Of a stretch of 64,000 nucleotides of DNA, positions 12,985-24,201 are shown one piece after another. The translations under genes and the position numbers were made by a program. The DNA is taken from assembly GCA_013396755.1 (NCBI GenBank), contig VWZF01006091.1, forward strand, positions 8,122 to 72,121, given 5' to 3'. Every line of letters starts with the position of its first letter. The stretch's first letter is position 1. The notes below the pieces were generated by a model that did no database searches, was not told where the DNA came from, and was given only the letters and a program-made list of their open reading frames with translations. Source of the DNA: Sclerurus mexicanus. Its lineage: Eukaryota; Chordata; Aves; Passeriformes; Furnariidae.

Positions 12985-13057
12985 CCACCAACCAACCAAC
13001 CAACCAACCAACCAACCAACCAACCAACCAAAAAAAAACCCAAACAAACAAAACCAA
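12985..13057. repeat. (CCAA)n / CAAA microsatellite
   Basis: About eleven CCAA units run through 13030, then A8 and CCAAACAAACAAAACC. The minus strand reads as TTGG repeats, which explains the artificial WLVG-rich open frame there. Confidence 0.95.
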
Positions 13058-13186
13058 CTTTGTGAAAATATTTATTGTGGCAGTGGATGACCAGGGCAGT
13101 AAGGCGGAAACTACCTGGCCATGTTTATTTTCCACAGTAATAAAGTTAATCTCTGAAAAATAATATAATAGGTAGGTGTCCATTAC

Positions 13187-13326
13187 ACTAAAAAAAACCA
13201 ACCAAACAACCAAACAAAAAAAGCAAACTAACCAAAACCAAACCAAAACAAAAACTCACGGAAACAATCAAACAGACAAACCCCCAAACAAACAAGCAAA
13301 ACCTCACTCAACCAAAAGAAAAAAAG
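13187..13326. repeat. CAAA/CCAAA low-complexity island
   Basis: A 140-base run is made almost entirely of CAAA, CCAA and ACAAA words, including CCCCCAAACAAACAAG. It lies 130 bp from the perfect CCAA repeat, has the same strand bias and may share its origin. Confidence 0.85.
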
Positions 13327-14392
13327 CAGCTATTAGTAAATAATTACAAATAGGTGCAAACATTTCAGTCCAGAGGAATTATAGCCATGATTAACCATTA
13401 GTGCATATTCAGGTCAACAACTCCTAACCAGGCAGAGAGCACTTATCTACTATGATACTAACAAGTATTATCATACTATTGCATATCATGCTAATGCAAA
13501 GCTTAAGAACTGTCCAGGGTTGAACCTTTAAAGCATCCCATTGGTATAATTCCACGTATTTTCAGCAAGCAATTTGAAGTAATATAATGAAGAAAAATAT
13601 AGGGAAATATTTTAAGGTTCTGACATTTGGTTTCATTTCACAGTGGGATAAGAAAAGATCTTTTAAATAAATATAATTTTGAAATGAATGTGCGTAGAAA
13701 TATTACACCAATAACAATTTCATAGGCATATTTCAGTAATGGCTTATAAATCTTAAATACTAAATAAAGCAAACACTGACTGTCCAAAAGATAAACCACA
13801 GTTTTAAAAGTATATCATAAACAAAGTAAGTTTGTTTCTCATTATGGGGCATATTTTGGTGTTCCCACTACTAAAAATTGGATAAAATATTATAATCATT
13901 TACCTTGAGTTGGCAGCACATTGTTTTGGAAAGTTTTTTGAAGACATCTGCCAGACATTTCTCATTTATCCAGACTCTCAGAATAAGATTTTAAATGTTC
14001 TTCAGAAAGTTTTGAATTTTCTGAGTGTTTCTGGAATCTAAAATTCTGCCTTTTGGGAGCTAACTTTGTAATTCTTGATAAAACATAAGTCCACTCATCT
14101 CTGGAATATTTCACAGACCTCTGTTTTTGAACATATATTATATGTGCCTTATAAGCAAATTGAAGATTCACTGAATACATTAGAAAAACAGACAGACAAA
14201 CAAGCACCACTACAGTTTTTGTGGGTTTAGATGCTCTCATTATTGGGTTACAGGACAAATTTTTGATTCCTTCTTTTATTGTGGGAGTGGACTTCCAGTA
14301 TCAGGAATGGAAGAAGTCATGCCAGAAATGGATTTGTGAAGAAAATGAAAAAGCCAGCCAAGATGCCCCAATAACTGAAGTTTTCACTGTAT
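13327..14392. other. No recognised gene apart from one small candidate ORF
   Basis: AT-rich sequence with no repeat family recognised. It contains the minus-strand 92-codon candidate at 13962-14240, listed separately. Confidence 0.5.
13962..14240 (-). CDS. Candidate small membrane protein ORF, unrecognised
   Basis: ATG at 14238-14240 to TGA at 13962-13964 gives 92 codons. The frame stays open upstream to a stop at 14301-14303, about 113 codons in all. The N-terminus is short and basic (MRASKPTK), followed by a hydrophobic segment 'TVVVLVCLSVFLMYSVNL' (about residues 8-25). A polar, Lys/Ser-rich remainder has no Cys clusters or known motif. This would fit a type II membrane protein or an uncleaved signal anchor. 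No splice sites, TATA box or poly(A) signal clearly frame it, and an LTR lies about 150 bp to the right on the other strand. Most likely chance, possibly a first or single exon; I do not assign a function. Confidence 0.2.
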   Translation of the reverse strand: MRASKPTKTVVVLVCLSVFLMYSVNLQFAYKAHIIYVQKQRSVKYSRDEWTYVLSRITKLAPKRQNFRFQKHSENSKLSEEHLKSYSESLDK

Positions 14393-14689
14393 TGTAACAT
14401 GGATTCCCTGTCTTTTTTCCCTGAATCACCTTTCTTCTTCCCAAAACCCCTTGGGAGAATTCTTATCTCCCTACCTTAGTATGCAGGAATCCTTTCCTGT
14501 AGAGCTAGGTGAAGTCCCCTTATTGGCCCTTAGTTAACCCTTTCCCCATTGTCTGTTAAACCTATAAATACCCTGGACCATGTTGAATAAGCTCTCTCTC
14601 TGCACCCTCTCCGGTGGTCTCTATGTGTCTCTCCCATGGGACATCTCATGGACCGCGGCGGGGCCCAAAGGGGGAGCATCCCCAAATCA
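14393..14689 (+). mobile_element. Avian endogenous-retrovirus LTR (ERVL-like), probably solo
   Basis: The segment starts TGTAACAT and ends AATCA, so it has TG...CA ends. It contains a TATA box 'cctataaatacc' at about 14560, then 'ttgaataagctctctctctgcaccctc' (a poly(A) signal with AATAAG in place of AATAAA). A G-rich end follows with 'catggaccgcggcggggcc' and 'aaagggggagcatcccc', which I recognise as typical of bird ERVL-type LTRs. No primer-binding site or gag/pol sequence follows, so a solo LTR is the simplest reading. A target-site duplication was not clear. Left boundary and subfamily are uncertain. Confidence 0.6.
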
Positions 14690-15829
14690 GCTTTCATATT
14701 TTATATCAATTTATTTCTCCTAATTTGTGTATTTTATTTATTGTCATTTATTTATTGTCATATATATGTCATTTATTGACATTCTTCCCATCTAATTTTG
14801 GTTGTCTAAAAACTGTGTATGAAGTTTAAGCCTGAAGTTATATACACTCCTTTTCTAGTCTATGAATATGAGAGAGGTATCCAGAAGGCAGTTCATTGGT
14901 GCAATGTGTGAAATTAAATGAAGAACCAGTCAGATATACATGTAAATATCACACAACTGCTACTTTCCTGTAAATCAGTTCTGTCCTTACACTCTATTTT
15001 CAACTTTCAGGATAAATCCCACTGAGTCAGACTGGCAGGATCATTTCATCAGATTAAATTGCATTATATTTTGAGTGACTTTCTGGTTAGAGCTACCTTG
15101 GTCTCTAGGAAAACCTTAAAAATACAGTTATAAGCCTTTTTAAAGGAAAGTCGTTTAAAATTAGTGAAAATCCATTTGGTCTCACTTGGTTAAAATGGCA
15201 CAAATGGTGTAGAATATGAAGTAAAATTTTATGGTCTTCTAACATTTTTCTATCTTTATTAATCTACTCAAACTGGGTAAAAAAATCATAAAAGGCTGAT
15301 TTTCAGACAGGTATAAAAAGTATGCATGTCTTGATTAGTTTTCTAATAATATGGATTATCATATGCAAGTTCATAGTCAGAATTCTTTGGCATAAACACT
15401 GTACATGACTCTTTCTCAGCCAGTCCACTTTGGAGCATCAGCTAGCTAGGATTATTAATATTAGTTTGTAGTTCATCATTATTCACCATAGTGTAAGGTA
15501 CTTTGGCAAACACCAAAAGAAAAAAAAAGATAAAGGAGGAAAAGGGGAAAAAAGATGTGACAGAACTTAGCTATAGTAGATTGTCTCTCTGGAAGACTGT
15601 CTATAAACTCATACAGAGCAATATGCTCATCTTCCGTAAGAAATTATTTTCTCAAGTTGAGGTGCTTATGCTCTCAACATAAGAAGCTTTTCATGGGGGA
15701 AAGCATAAAAAGCCCTGCAAGGTTATCAGTGTGGAAATAAAAGTTGGTAATCCTTATACACAGCCCTTCTCTCCATCTTGGCTAGTGAAAGAAATAGATT
15801 TCAATTTCCAAATCCTCTGAGAACTTAGT
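14690..15829. other. No gene seen; AT-rich sequence
   Basis: Contains short ATTTATTGTCAT-type repeats just after the LTR (about 14735-14780) and an A-rich run at about 15520-15535. Nothing else is recognised. Confidence 0.6.
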
Positions 15830-15911
15830 TTTTTCATTTGTTTGTTTGTTTGTTGGGGGGTTTGTTTGGTTGGTTTTGGGAGGTTTTTGTTTTGTTTTGA
15901 TTTTGTTTTAA
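15830..15911. repeat. G/T-rich low-complexity island
   Basis: TTTGTTTG repeats with GGGGGG and GGTTGG runs on the plus strand. The island ends exactly where the duplicated 595-bp sequence begins, as expected if low-complexity DNA broke the assembly here. Confidence 0.9.
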
Positions 15912-16499
15912 TTAAGCACAAGGAGTTTATCTTATTTACATACAATAGGACCAGGTGAGCCAACATCTGGCACTATCTTTCTTAAATATAATACCTTAAT
16001 AGTGTTTTTTCAATATTGAAGCACAGGTGCTGGACTGACAATGTAATTGTTACTCTCATGAGTAATACTTTTTATGCATGAAGGTGTTATTTTGGATTGA
16101 TAGTACTTATTCAAACTAGATGATCTGTTACATTACAGGCACCACTGAATGCTAAGGTGCTGTACTTCTCTCAACTCTACTGAAGAGGAGAAATCAATGA
16201 ACATCAAGGAATTCAAATTATCTCTTGCCTCAGCCCATATGTACACATAACACAGTAAGGGGACATGTCATAATTTTGAGCCCTATCCCATCTGCTTCAG
16301 GGAAAGCTCTGTGGAGAAAAAAAAAAAAGGTAGACAAAGATGGGGTAGATGTTACAAATATACCAGAGGGCTTATTCACATCTTCATATGAGCCAGTGAC
16401 AGTAAAGCAGCTTTTACCTATATTATGCGAACGAACAGTAACTTTGCATACGTAGTTTCTCCTCGAAAATGTCTTTTTGGTTCCTTTCAGTTCATTTAC
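15905..16499 (+). repeat. 595-bp duplicate, left copy (likely assembly artefact)
   Basis: This sequence is the same as 17228-17822 at a constant offset of 1323; no difference was seen on comparison. It ends at the first N of a 453-base gap. A 76-codon open frame at 16225-16455 is therefore repeated at 17548-17778 and is not evidence for a gene family. Unique flank occurs only left of this copy and right of the other, which is the pattern of two overlapping contigs scaffolded without merging. Confidence 0.9.
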
Positions 16500-16952
16500 N
16501 NNNNNNNNNNNNNNNNNNNNNNNNNNNNNNNNNNNNNNNNNNNNNNNNNNNNNNNNNNNNNNNNNNNNNNNNNNNNNNNNNNNNNNNNNNNNNNNNNNNN
16601 NNNNNNNNNNNNNNNNNNNNNNNNNNNNNNNNNNNNNNNNNNNNNNNNNNNNNNNNNNNNNNNNNNNNNNNNNNNNNNNNNNNNNNNNNNNNNNNNNNNN
16701 NNNNNNNNNNNNNNNNNNNNNNNNNNNNNNNNNNNNNNNNNNNNNNNNNNNNNNNNNNNNNNNNNNNNNNNNNNNNNNNNNNNNNNNNNNNNNNNNNNNN
16801 NNNNNNNNNNNNNNNNNNNNNNNNNNNNNNNNNNNNNNNNNNNNNNNNNNNNNNNNNNNNNNNNNNNNNNNNNNNNNNNNNNNNNNNNNNNNNNNNNNNN
16901 NNNNNNNNNNNNNNNNNNNNNNNNNNNNNNNNNNNNNNNNNNNNNNNNNNNN
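16500..16952. other. Assembly gap (453 N)
   Basis: Run of N. Sequence resumes with a (TA)n tract, so a long AT dinucleotide repeat probably caused the gap. Open frames drawn through it are meaningless. Confidence 1.
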
Positions 16953-16976
16953 TATATATATATATATATATATATA
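16953..16976. repeat. (TA)n microsatellite at gap edge
   Basis: About twelve TA units immediately after the gap; the true length is unknown because the left part is missing. Confidence 0.95.
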
Positions 16977-17227
16977 TTTATGTGATTAGATAATCTCCTC
17001 AGGGTAAGAATGTCAATTAGAAGCTCTATATCAGGAAAAAAATAACAACTAATTTAAAATTATTCTACATATTAAACACATTTTAGTACATTCACTGAAG
17101 TAAAGACACATTTTAAAACCCAGTATTTTGCAATACATTTCTTATATGAGCGAATCTTCATCTATAGGTTAACTAAGATTTTTGAATTATGGCTTTGATA
17201 ACGCCATGTTTATCCTATGCATCTTAN
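16977..17227. other. Short contig island between gap and single N
   Basis: About 250 bases of AT-rich unique sequence lie between the large gap and the single N at 17227. No feature is recognised. If the flanking 595-bp copies are one sequence, the placement of this island is doubtful. Confidence 0.7.
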
Positions 17228-17822
17228 GTTTTAATTAAGCACAAGGAGTTTATCTTATTTACATACAATAGGACCAGGTGAGCCAACATCTGGCACTATC
17301 TTTCTTAAATATAATACCTTAATAGTGTTTTTTCAATATTGAAGCACAGGTGCTGGACTGACAATGTAATTGTTACTCTCATGAGTAATACTTTTTATGC
17401 ATGAAGGTGTTATTTTGGATTGATAGTACTTATTCAAACTAGATGATCTGTTACATTACAGGCACCACTGAATGCTAAGGTGCTGTACTTCTCTCAACTC
17501 TACTGAAGAGGAGAAATCAATGAACATCAAGGAATTCAAATTATCTCTTGCCTCAGCCCATATGTACACATAACACAGTAAGGGGACATGTCATAATTTT
17601 GAGCCCTATCCCATCTGCTTCAGGGAAAGCTCTGTGGAGAAAAAAAAAAAAGGTAGACAAAGATGGGGTAGATGTTACAAATATACCAGAGGGCTTATTC
17701 ACATCTTCATATGAGCCAGTGACAGTAAAGCAGCTTTTACCTATATTATGCGAACGAACAGTAACTTTGCATACGTAGTTTCTCCTCGAAAATGTCTTTT
17801 TGGTTCCTTTCAGTTCATTTAC
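17228..17822 (+). repeat. 595-bp duplicate, right copy (likely assembly artefact)
   Basis: Starts directly after the single N at 17227 and matches 15905-16499 throughout, then continues into unique sequence (TGCAGAG...). Probably the true, contiguous version. Confidence 0.9.
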
Positions 17823-20800
17823 TGCAGAGTTTTCACTATATAAAATGGTGAACAGATATAGTTACTTGTGTGTTTGCTTTTGAATCAGACCGTTCAGCTA
17901 CCTACAGCTTTCACTCTGAGAAACAAAGAAATTACTTGTATTCCTGCGCCCATGGAATAGTTCAAACAATTAAATGACTGCAAAAAAAAATGCTGTGACA
18001 AAATCTTTTTTTTTGGCACAGATGCACATGCAGCCACAGTTACAAAAATGTCAGAAGTCAGAACAGGCAGAAAAGATCACATCAGCTTCATTCCAAAACC
18101 TACAAGCATCCCCTGTTTGACCAGACAATTGTAGGAACCCAGCTGGAGGCTTCAGTCAACAGAGGTTGGATGTACATACATCTTTCTCTGCAGATGCCTA
18201 AACTGCTGAGTGAAGGAGGAGGGTGGGCTGAGGGAGGAGACAGAGGGATCCTACACATCAAGAACAAATTAAAATGAAGCCTAGCACGGACTGCGTGATA
18301 AATGTAATACATGCTGATCTTTTGCCATCACTCTAGGGAAACAAATTTACAAACTAAAAGATTCAAGTCATTCAATCAGGGGAAATGTGAAAGAAAAGTA
18401 GAAGCTGGTAATAAATGAATTATTCAAAAACTGGAAAATATTGGAAAATATTTCAGACTTATAGACATGGTATATTCAGTTACAGTGTGGGTACTTTTCA
18501 CACCCATCCTTAAAAATCAAATAGGAAGTTTAAAAGATTTTTCAATTTATCACTGCATTATTAAAAAAAAAACCCAAAAAANCTTCATTATACAGACTAT
18601 AAACTAACACAGGACTTGTTTTACTGTATTTAATTCAAGACATTAATGTAGCCCAAAGAGATGTTTTCATTTGCACAGATTTAACCTCCGTTACTTTGTT
18701 AGGGCAGGGCACCCAGAGATGAGATCAGCACTGAGCTCTTTAATTTTAAAATATTGAAAGGAAAAACAACATTTACATCACAATTAGAGATTGTATTCCT
18801 TCATATATTAGAAGAAAACCAAGGTTAATGACTATACCAAGCTCATATTAAAAATCTTTTCATTCCTTAAAGAGCACTCAGAAGCACAACATTTTGCTGC
18901 AAAACTAAATTAAATACTTTTAAATTAATATACTGATTATTTAATATCATTAAAAAGAAATCAAGCAAGTTATGGTAACTAAGAGTTAATGGTTTCAGTC
19001 CTTTTCTGGTAGCATTGTTCTTGTGCCTATCATTAGTTTGCATTGAAATTTCATGAAGTAGTTCTGTTATCATCTGTGTATATAAATATATTGCAATGAA
19101 AAAATTAAATTATTTAGGATTACTAAATAAGTAAATTATGTAGCACCAGACAGCTCAAAACAACTGTGACTTTTTACAAAAGTAACCTTTGTAATTATTG
19201 TCTCTCAGAATTTTTTTAATCTTAGGATATAGAAAACTTGACGATTTTATTCTATCTATAATTTAAAAAATACATTAAACTAAGATTTTCAGTATGCCAC
19301 AATCTGTTTATATGGTGTTTCAACATAGGGAGGTAAAAAAATCGCAAAAAATTGAAATGTGATATTATCATGTGGCTTTTCCGTACTGAAAAAAATCACT
19401 AGAATTTGGGCAAAATCGATTCACCTGAGATTAGGAAGTAAACTTACAAACAAAAGGTTAGTATGTCAAAGCTTTTATGTAAAAATATAAATATGCATTT
19501 GTAAGATTTTCAAATTCAGATACTCTTTCTCCTTTAAACCAATGCAAGCTTACCTGATTTTTTCTAAAAGCTTTATGCGTCTTACAGTGTTTGAATAATT
19601 TAATAGCAAGCCAGCAGTCTTGCTTAATTGCATGATTCTGAGAAACAAACAAGACAAAAATTAGTTTATGTTTTACAGGAAAAATAATAAAAAACAAAAG
19701 GTGCAAATCAGTAGGTCAAATGTGAACTAAGGACTTTGAAAGACCTGCTTGTAATTATGATCTTACCTTTATAAAAATAAAATATTAAAAACAATTACTT
19801 CACTACCTTACTGACCAGGCTCTTGTGTTCAAGGCTGCTTTTGCTTAATCTTCTGATTGTACTCACACCAATATTTGCAATACCCTCTGCTAGGTGAGAA
19901 AAATATTATCACCTCTTTCAGAGAAAAAACAAAACCTCTGCATTGGAAGGTTAAAATATTTCTCAGTTCATCTTTTGGTTTTCATTATGGACCCTAAAAT
20001 TTGCCTCCAGCTTTCTGGGTACCATTTTTGCAATAATCAATTGCGGACTCAAAAGCGGGGAAAACTTGGTTTTGTCACATTTAAGAGTTTGGCTCCAGTG
20101 CTGAAAACAACTCTGTGCTGGTGGATCCACCCTGTGGAAATCACTGTCTCATTATAGTGTTATTTTAATAATCCTGCTTTGATTTTCTTCTTTTTTCACT
20201 TTTGTATGGTCTTTCTTTTTTCCAAAGAGATGGCTGTCACTGAGCAAAATGGTGGCAGCTGGGTCTACTACCAGGAGATGAAGAAAAGTTTATTGGGAAA
20301 ATTTGCAATCTTACGCTAAACTGAGCTTTTCAGAGATGTTAATCACCAGTTTCAGTGTACACATCTCACTCCCATGGAAATCTACTGACTAAGGAAGATA
20401 GCTGTCCTGAACTGTTTCTGGAACTAGAGGGCACTAAAACAAAGGCTGTCTAGATTTGAGGTAAATCCACCTCCTGCACCACCCTCTCTGTTACACTACT
20501 GTACTACTTCCTCTGCAGCAGTCAGCAGAAGTAGGTGTCTACCTATTTCTCACAATTCATAGATTTGTAGTTGTTAAAAAAAACACATAAACTGTCAGAC
20601 TAGGGGAACATTATATAAATCGCCCTTTCCCCCACAGCTATGAAGATAAGTTTGACCAGAGGAGAATGGAGTTACGCTCTTGTGTGCCTGGTTTGTCAGA
20701 GTTTGCCTAGCAGACTCAAGGCATATGGAAAGCCAGGAAAACTTGGCTTACTGCAGTCATGGATTTTAGTTATAGTTAATATCTAAAGACAGCTATTAGC

Positions 20801-21344
20801 TTTTTAATACTTCTGGGCCCTAACTTAAACTACCTTTGAAAAATCAGTAGTAGATGCCTCAAGCCCTTCTGAGACTCTGGTTTAGACTACTAAATTGTTT
20901 ACATATATTATTACCCTTAGTTAAAATTTATCAAGCACCACTTCGGATATTTAGAATTCCTAAGTTTTTATTTTACCAGGAAAAGAGTTTACATTTGTGA
21001 ACACTGTGACTAAACAAAAAAAATTCGAAACACATTGGTGCTCTAAGAAGATTAAAAGTTATTTTAGGAATTCCACCTTGCTGCTTTATCTGTTAGAAGG
21101 AATCTCCTCACTAGAGATAATGCAAATCAAACAGCACCTGGGAAAAAAGCACACACACTGAAATCAGAGTTCATCTCTAGTCCCTAGATATTTCAGTCAG
21201 TCTTGAAAGAAGTATCTTCATACAATGGGATGAGTTGAAGAACTATAAAGATGTATGAGGTTTAAAGCAGTCTGGTACTATGTGGATCCAGGTTTTTCAA
21301 GACTTCTGTCCTTTGGATGCCCAGTCAGAATGAGATCACCATAG
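17823..21344. other. No gene seen; AT-rich sequence
   Basis: No repeat family recognised. A single N lies in an A-rich stretch at 18582. A pyrimidine tract ending in AG at 20211-20227 precedes ATG 20230 and a 29-codon frame, which looks exon-like but is too short to support. The open frame at 19894-20157 (87 codons) has no recognisable motif. Confidence 0.55.
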
Positions 21345-21965
21345 GCTAGCACAGTTCTCTTGTAGCAAGGGCAGCCAGTGATATGCTGGGCTGCATCAGG
21401 AGTGTTGCCAGCAGGTCAAGGAAGTGATTCTTCCCCATTACTTATCACTGGTGTGGTGACTTCAAGACTGTTGGGTCCAGTGCTGGGCTCCCCACTGGAA
21501 AAGAGAGATGGAGCTACTGAAGATGAAATCCAGCAAAGAGCTTCAATAACAATTAAGGGACTGGGCAACCTCCCCTAGAAGAAAAGAGAGCTTTCAGTCT
21601 ACAAGCTCAGGGCAGATTGCATGATGGCGTGCAAATATCTTACAGAAGGATGCAGAGATGATTCAACCAAGCTCCTTCCAGTGGTGTCCATTGGGCAGGG
21701 CAAAAGGCAATGGGCAAATATTGAAACACAGAAGGTTCCAAATAAACCACTGTGAAGTTTTGTTAGTGTGAGGGTGACTGAACATTGCCATAGGTTGCCA
21801 AGAAGTTGTGGAGTCAAAAACTGTGAAGAACTTAAAAAACTATCTGGACCCAGTCATGAGCAAGCGGCTGGGCAAGCATCTTAGGTAGTCCTGATTCTGC
21901 AGTGATATTGGATCAGATTATCTTCACAGGTCCCCAACAGCATTAATTGTTCTGTCATCTCTGGG
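21345..21965 (+). mobile_element. CR1 LINE, degraded 3' fragment
   Basis: Phrases such as 'tctcttgtagcaagggcagcc', 'gatatgctgggctgcatcagg' and 'gtgttgccagcaggtcaagg' match the CR1 region encoding ..GCIR..ASR... Further on, 'gggtccagtgctgggctccc', 'agagagatggagctactga' and 'attaagggactgggcaacctccc' keep CR1 order. The end at about 21900-21962 is a worn CR1 tail. Divergence is high and there are stops, so this is an old copy. The LTR follows directly. Confidence 0.75.
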
Positions 21966-21975
21966 GCTTTCTTGC

Positions 21976-22451
21976 TGTGACACTTCTTCCCACAACCAGA
22001 CCCTTCTGCTCAGGGAATAAGCCTCTGATCACAGAACCCGACAGAACCCAATCAGCCTACGATCACAGAACCCAACAAGTCTGTGCTTAAATCCCAACCC
22101 CACCACGAAGCCTGGCCATATGATGGCAGACAGAGTATTGCAAAGCAGGAGCTTTCTCCCCTTGGGAGAAAGCTCTCCTCATTGTCATCCACAATAAGAG
22201 GCAGGACTAGGCAGAAGGGAGGGAAAGGAGCCTATTGCATCAGTAATGACAGTGCTTGTGGCAGTGGTGGTGGTGCCAGCTTTCCTTGTATGTGTGTAAT
22301 TTAAACTTTGCTTTCCCTATTAAACTGCCTTTATCAGAACCACAAGTTTTCTTGTTTTTAGTCTTCTGATTCTCTTCCCCATCAAGCTAGTGGGGGAGTG
22401 AGCTAGCAGCTGTGTGGCACTTAGTTCCTGGACAGGGATTAAAACATGACA
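21976..22451 (+). mobile_element. Avian endogenous-retrovirus LTR (ERVK-like), probably solo
   Basis: The right end is characteristic: a poly(A) signal ATTAAA at 22319-22324 in 'ccctattaaactgcctttatc', then 'cacaagttttcttgttttta', 'gattctcttccccatc', 'gtgggggagtgagctagcagctgtgtggc' and the terminus 'ggattaaaacatgaca'. This order and CA-type end match LTRs I know as common in bird ERVK-like elements. The left boundary (TGTGAC at 21976) is a guess, placed where the CR1 tail stops. No internal retroviral genes follow, so a solo LTR is likely. Confidence 0.6.
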
Positions 22452-22910
22452 TAGCTCTACCATGGATGTCCCAGGGCTGCAAACCCAGTACAGCCAGGGC
22501 AAACTCAGATAGAAGGGGGCTCCATGTACCATAACTGCCTATATCCTCAGAGTTCTTTAGTAGCCCTCACCATTGTCCTGGCACATTGTGGTCAGGGCTC
22601 CTGTGGGTGCACATGCACAACCTGAGCAAGACTATGGGCTTGGGCTTGAGTTTTGGCTTTGAGGAGAGCAGCAGCTCTGGGCACTGAGCTAAGACTGCCC
22701 CTTGCCATGCTCCTCTCCCCACTGTCTTGTTGTGGGGTGCTGGGAATCCCACAGAGCTGCTGTCCAAGGGCCACAGCCCCTGCTGAACACTCCTGGTGAG
22801 TTCCTCCATCTTTGCTGAATGCTTCCTCCTTCAGGTACACATTTTCTGATTCCATATTTGGGAAGAAACAGACCTCCTCTGGTCCTGTGCTGTGTTCTTT
22901 TATAGGCAAT
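22452..22910. other. GC-richer sequence of unknown origin between LTR and CR1
   Basis: About 460 bases, more GC-rich than the surroundings. Minus-strand open frames at 22567-22909 have no recognised motif. It may be part of a repeat whose family I do not recognise. Confidence 0.4.
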
Positions 22911-23690
22911 TATGAGAAATCTCTGGATGGGAACTTCTTATCACAGATTTTAACTTCCCAGAGGTCTACTGCAAATACCATGCTTCTGTGACAAGTGTGG
23001 CAAATTCCTGAAGTTTACGTCACAGGTACTCAGTGAGCCAGCTAGGAATGTTACCCTCCTAAACCTGCTATTTGTGAATAAGAGAAGAACTCATGTGGGC
23101 TGTGTGGTATATTTTGGCAGCAGTGATGATGAAAAGTTGTGTTTAAACTTTCCAGTGTAATAAGAAAAAAAGATCAAAAAAGTTGTTATGCTGGATTTCA
23201 AGAGAACAAGATTTGAGCTACTCAGGCAGCTACTTACAGTGCTCCAGTGGAATCTACCTCTGAGGGCTTTTTGTGTCCATGAGTACTGGTCAGTTCTTAA
23301 GAAGCACCTTTCTAAATCACTACCCCAGGCAATTCCACTGTGTCTAGCATCAGGCTGAACAGGGAACTAGTCTTGGAACTCAATCAGAAAAGGAAATTAT
23401 ATGTGTGAAAGTAAGGTCAGGTTTTTCAGGAAAGGTACAGAGCTATGGTTCATACATGCAGAGAGAATACACAAAAGGCCAAAGCTCAGCTAAGAGTTGA
23501 GACTGGCCAGTGTTATGTCATACAACAAGAAGGGCTTTTTAAAGTATATTAATAGTAAAGGAAGTCTAAGGAAAAGACTGGGAGGATACTTGCTGAAGAT
23601 GATCACCTGGCAAATCAGGACAAAAAAAACATGGAACTATTCAATGATTTTTTCCCCCCACAGATTTTAAAAACACTGACAGACCTTGGG
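22911..23690 (+). pseudogene. CR1 ORF2 fragment: endonuclease C-terminus to pre-RT region, decayed
   Basis: Around 22950 'atcacagattttaacttcccagaggtctac' reads ITDFNFPEVY, the CR1 endonuclease signature (DFN.P.V.W). Next come remnants of the 'LLDL..TNR.EL' and 'GSSDHE' blocks (23055-23140, heavily mutated). At about 23200-23260 'ttcaagagaacaagatttgagctac' reads FKRTRFELL, matching the ADF.L linker. 'tattaatagtaaaggaagtctaagg' (23545-23570) and the tail 'caatgattttttccccccacag' correspond to 'NDFFAS.FT'. Many stops and frameshifts show it is long dead. It is the 5' part of a CR1 and is not obviously continuous with the 3' CR1 fragment at 21345, which lies upstream in the same orientation. Confidence 0.7.
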
Positions 23691-24201
23691 CTCCCTGGCT
23701 CTGTGATTTGGAGGGACAGCCTGTCTCAGCATTATCATCACTATGGGATGCGAAGAATCTCTGCTGTGGCTCCTGGAGCACCTCCTCAACTCCTCTTTCA
23801 CTGACCTTGGTGTCGCAGGACTCTTTCTTTCACATACTCTCACTTCTCTGTCATAGCTGCTCTTGTGCAGCCATTTTCAACTTCTCTTAAGTATGTTATC
23901 TCAGAAGCAGGCCAGCATCATCAGTTGGCTCAGTTTGGCCAGCAGCATGTCTGTCTTGGACTGACTGGTGTGTTTGTCAGACAGACAGGTAGTTTCTGGG
24001 ATCCTCTCACAGAAGCCACCCCTGCAACCTCTTTGGTACCAAAACCTTGACTCTCAAATCCAATGTGTTAACATAAGTGCTGCCAGAGAGCAGGTATCAC
24101 TCCTACTCTCTCAGCCTCCACTTCCAGGCACCAGGTCCAGGGTGTCAAAGCCTTTCAAGCAGAGGCCAGGCTGCAGGTCCTGGTGACCATTAAAAAAAAA
24201 A
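23691..24201. other. GC-richer block with A-tract at right end, unclassified
   Basis: About 500 bases of moderate GC content in AT-rich surroundings, starting where the CR1 ORF2 relic ends and finishing with 'gaccattaaaaaaaaaaatc' (A11 at about 24191-24201). It resembles dispersed-repeat sequence, and the A-tract would suit a retroposed copy in plus orientation. Small frames at 23708-24186 (60-72 codons) overlap without a shared motif. I cannot name the family. Confidence 0.35.

Noticed and set aside
12890..13246. 118-codon frame with repeated WLVG
   Set aside because: Translation of the CCAA microsatellite on the minus strand.
16425..16993. Three open frames of 170-186 codons
   Set aside because: They run through the 453-base N gap and a TA repeat; there is no real sequence behind them.
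20211..20319. Pyrimidine tract and AG followed by ATG and 29 codons, looking like an exon
   Set aside because: Too short, no matching donor or partner exon, no recognisable protein.
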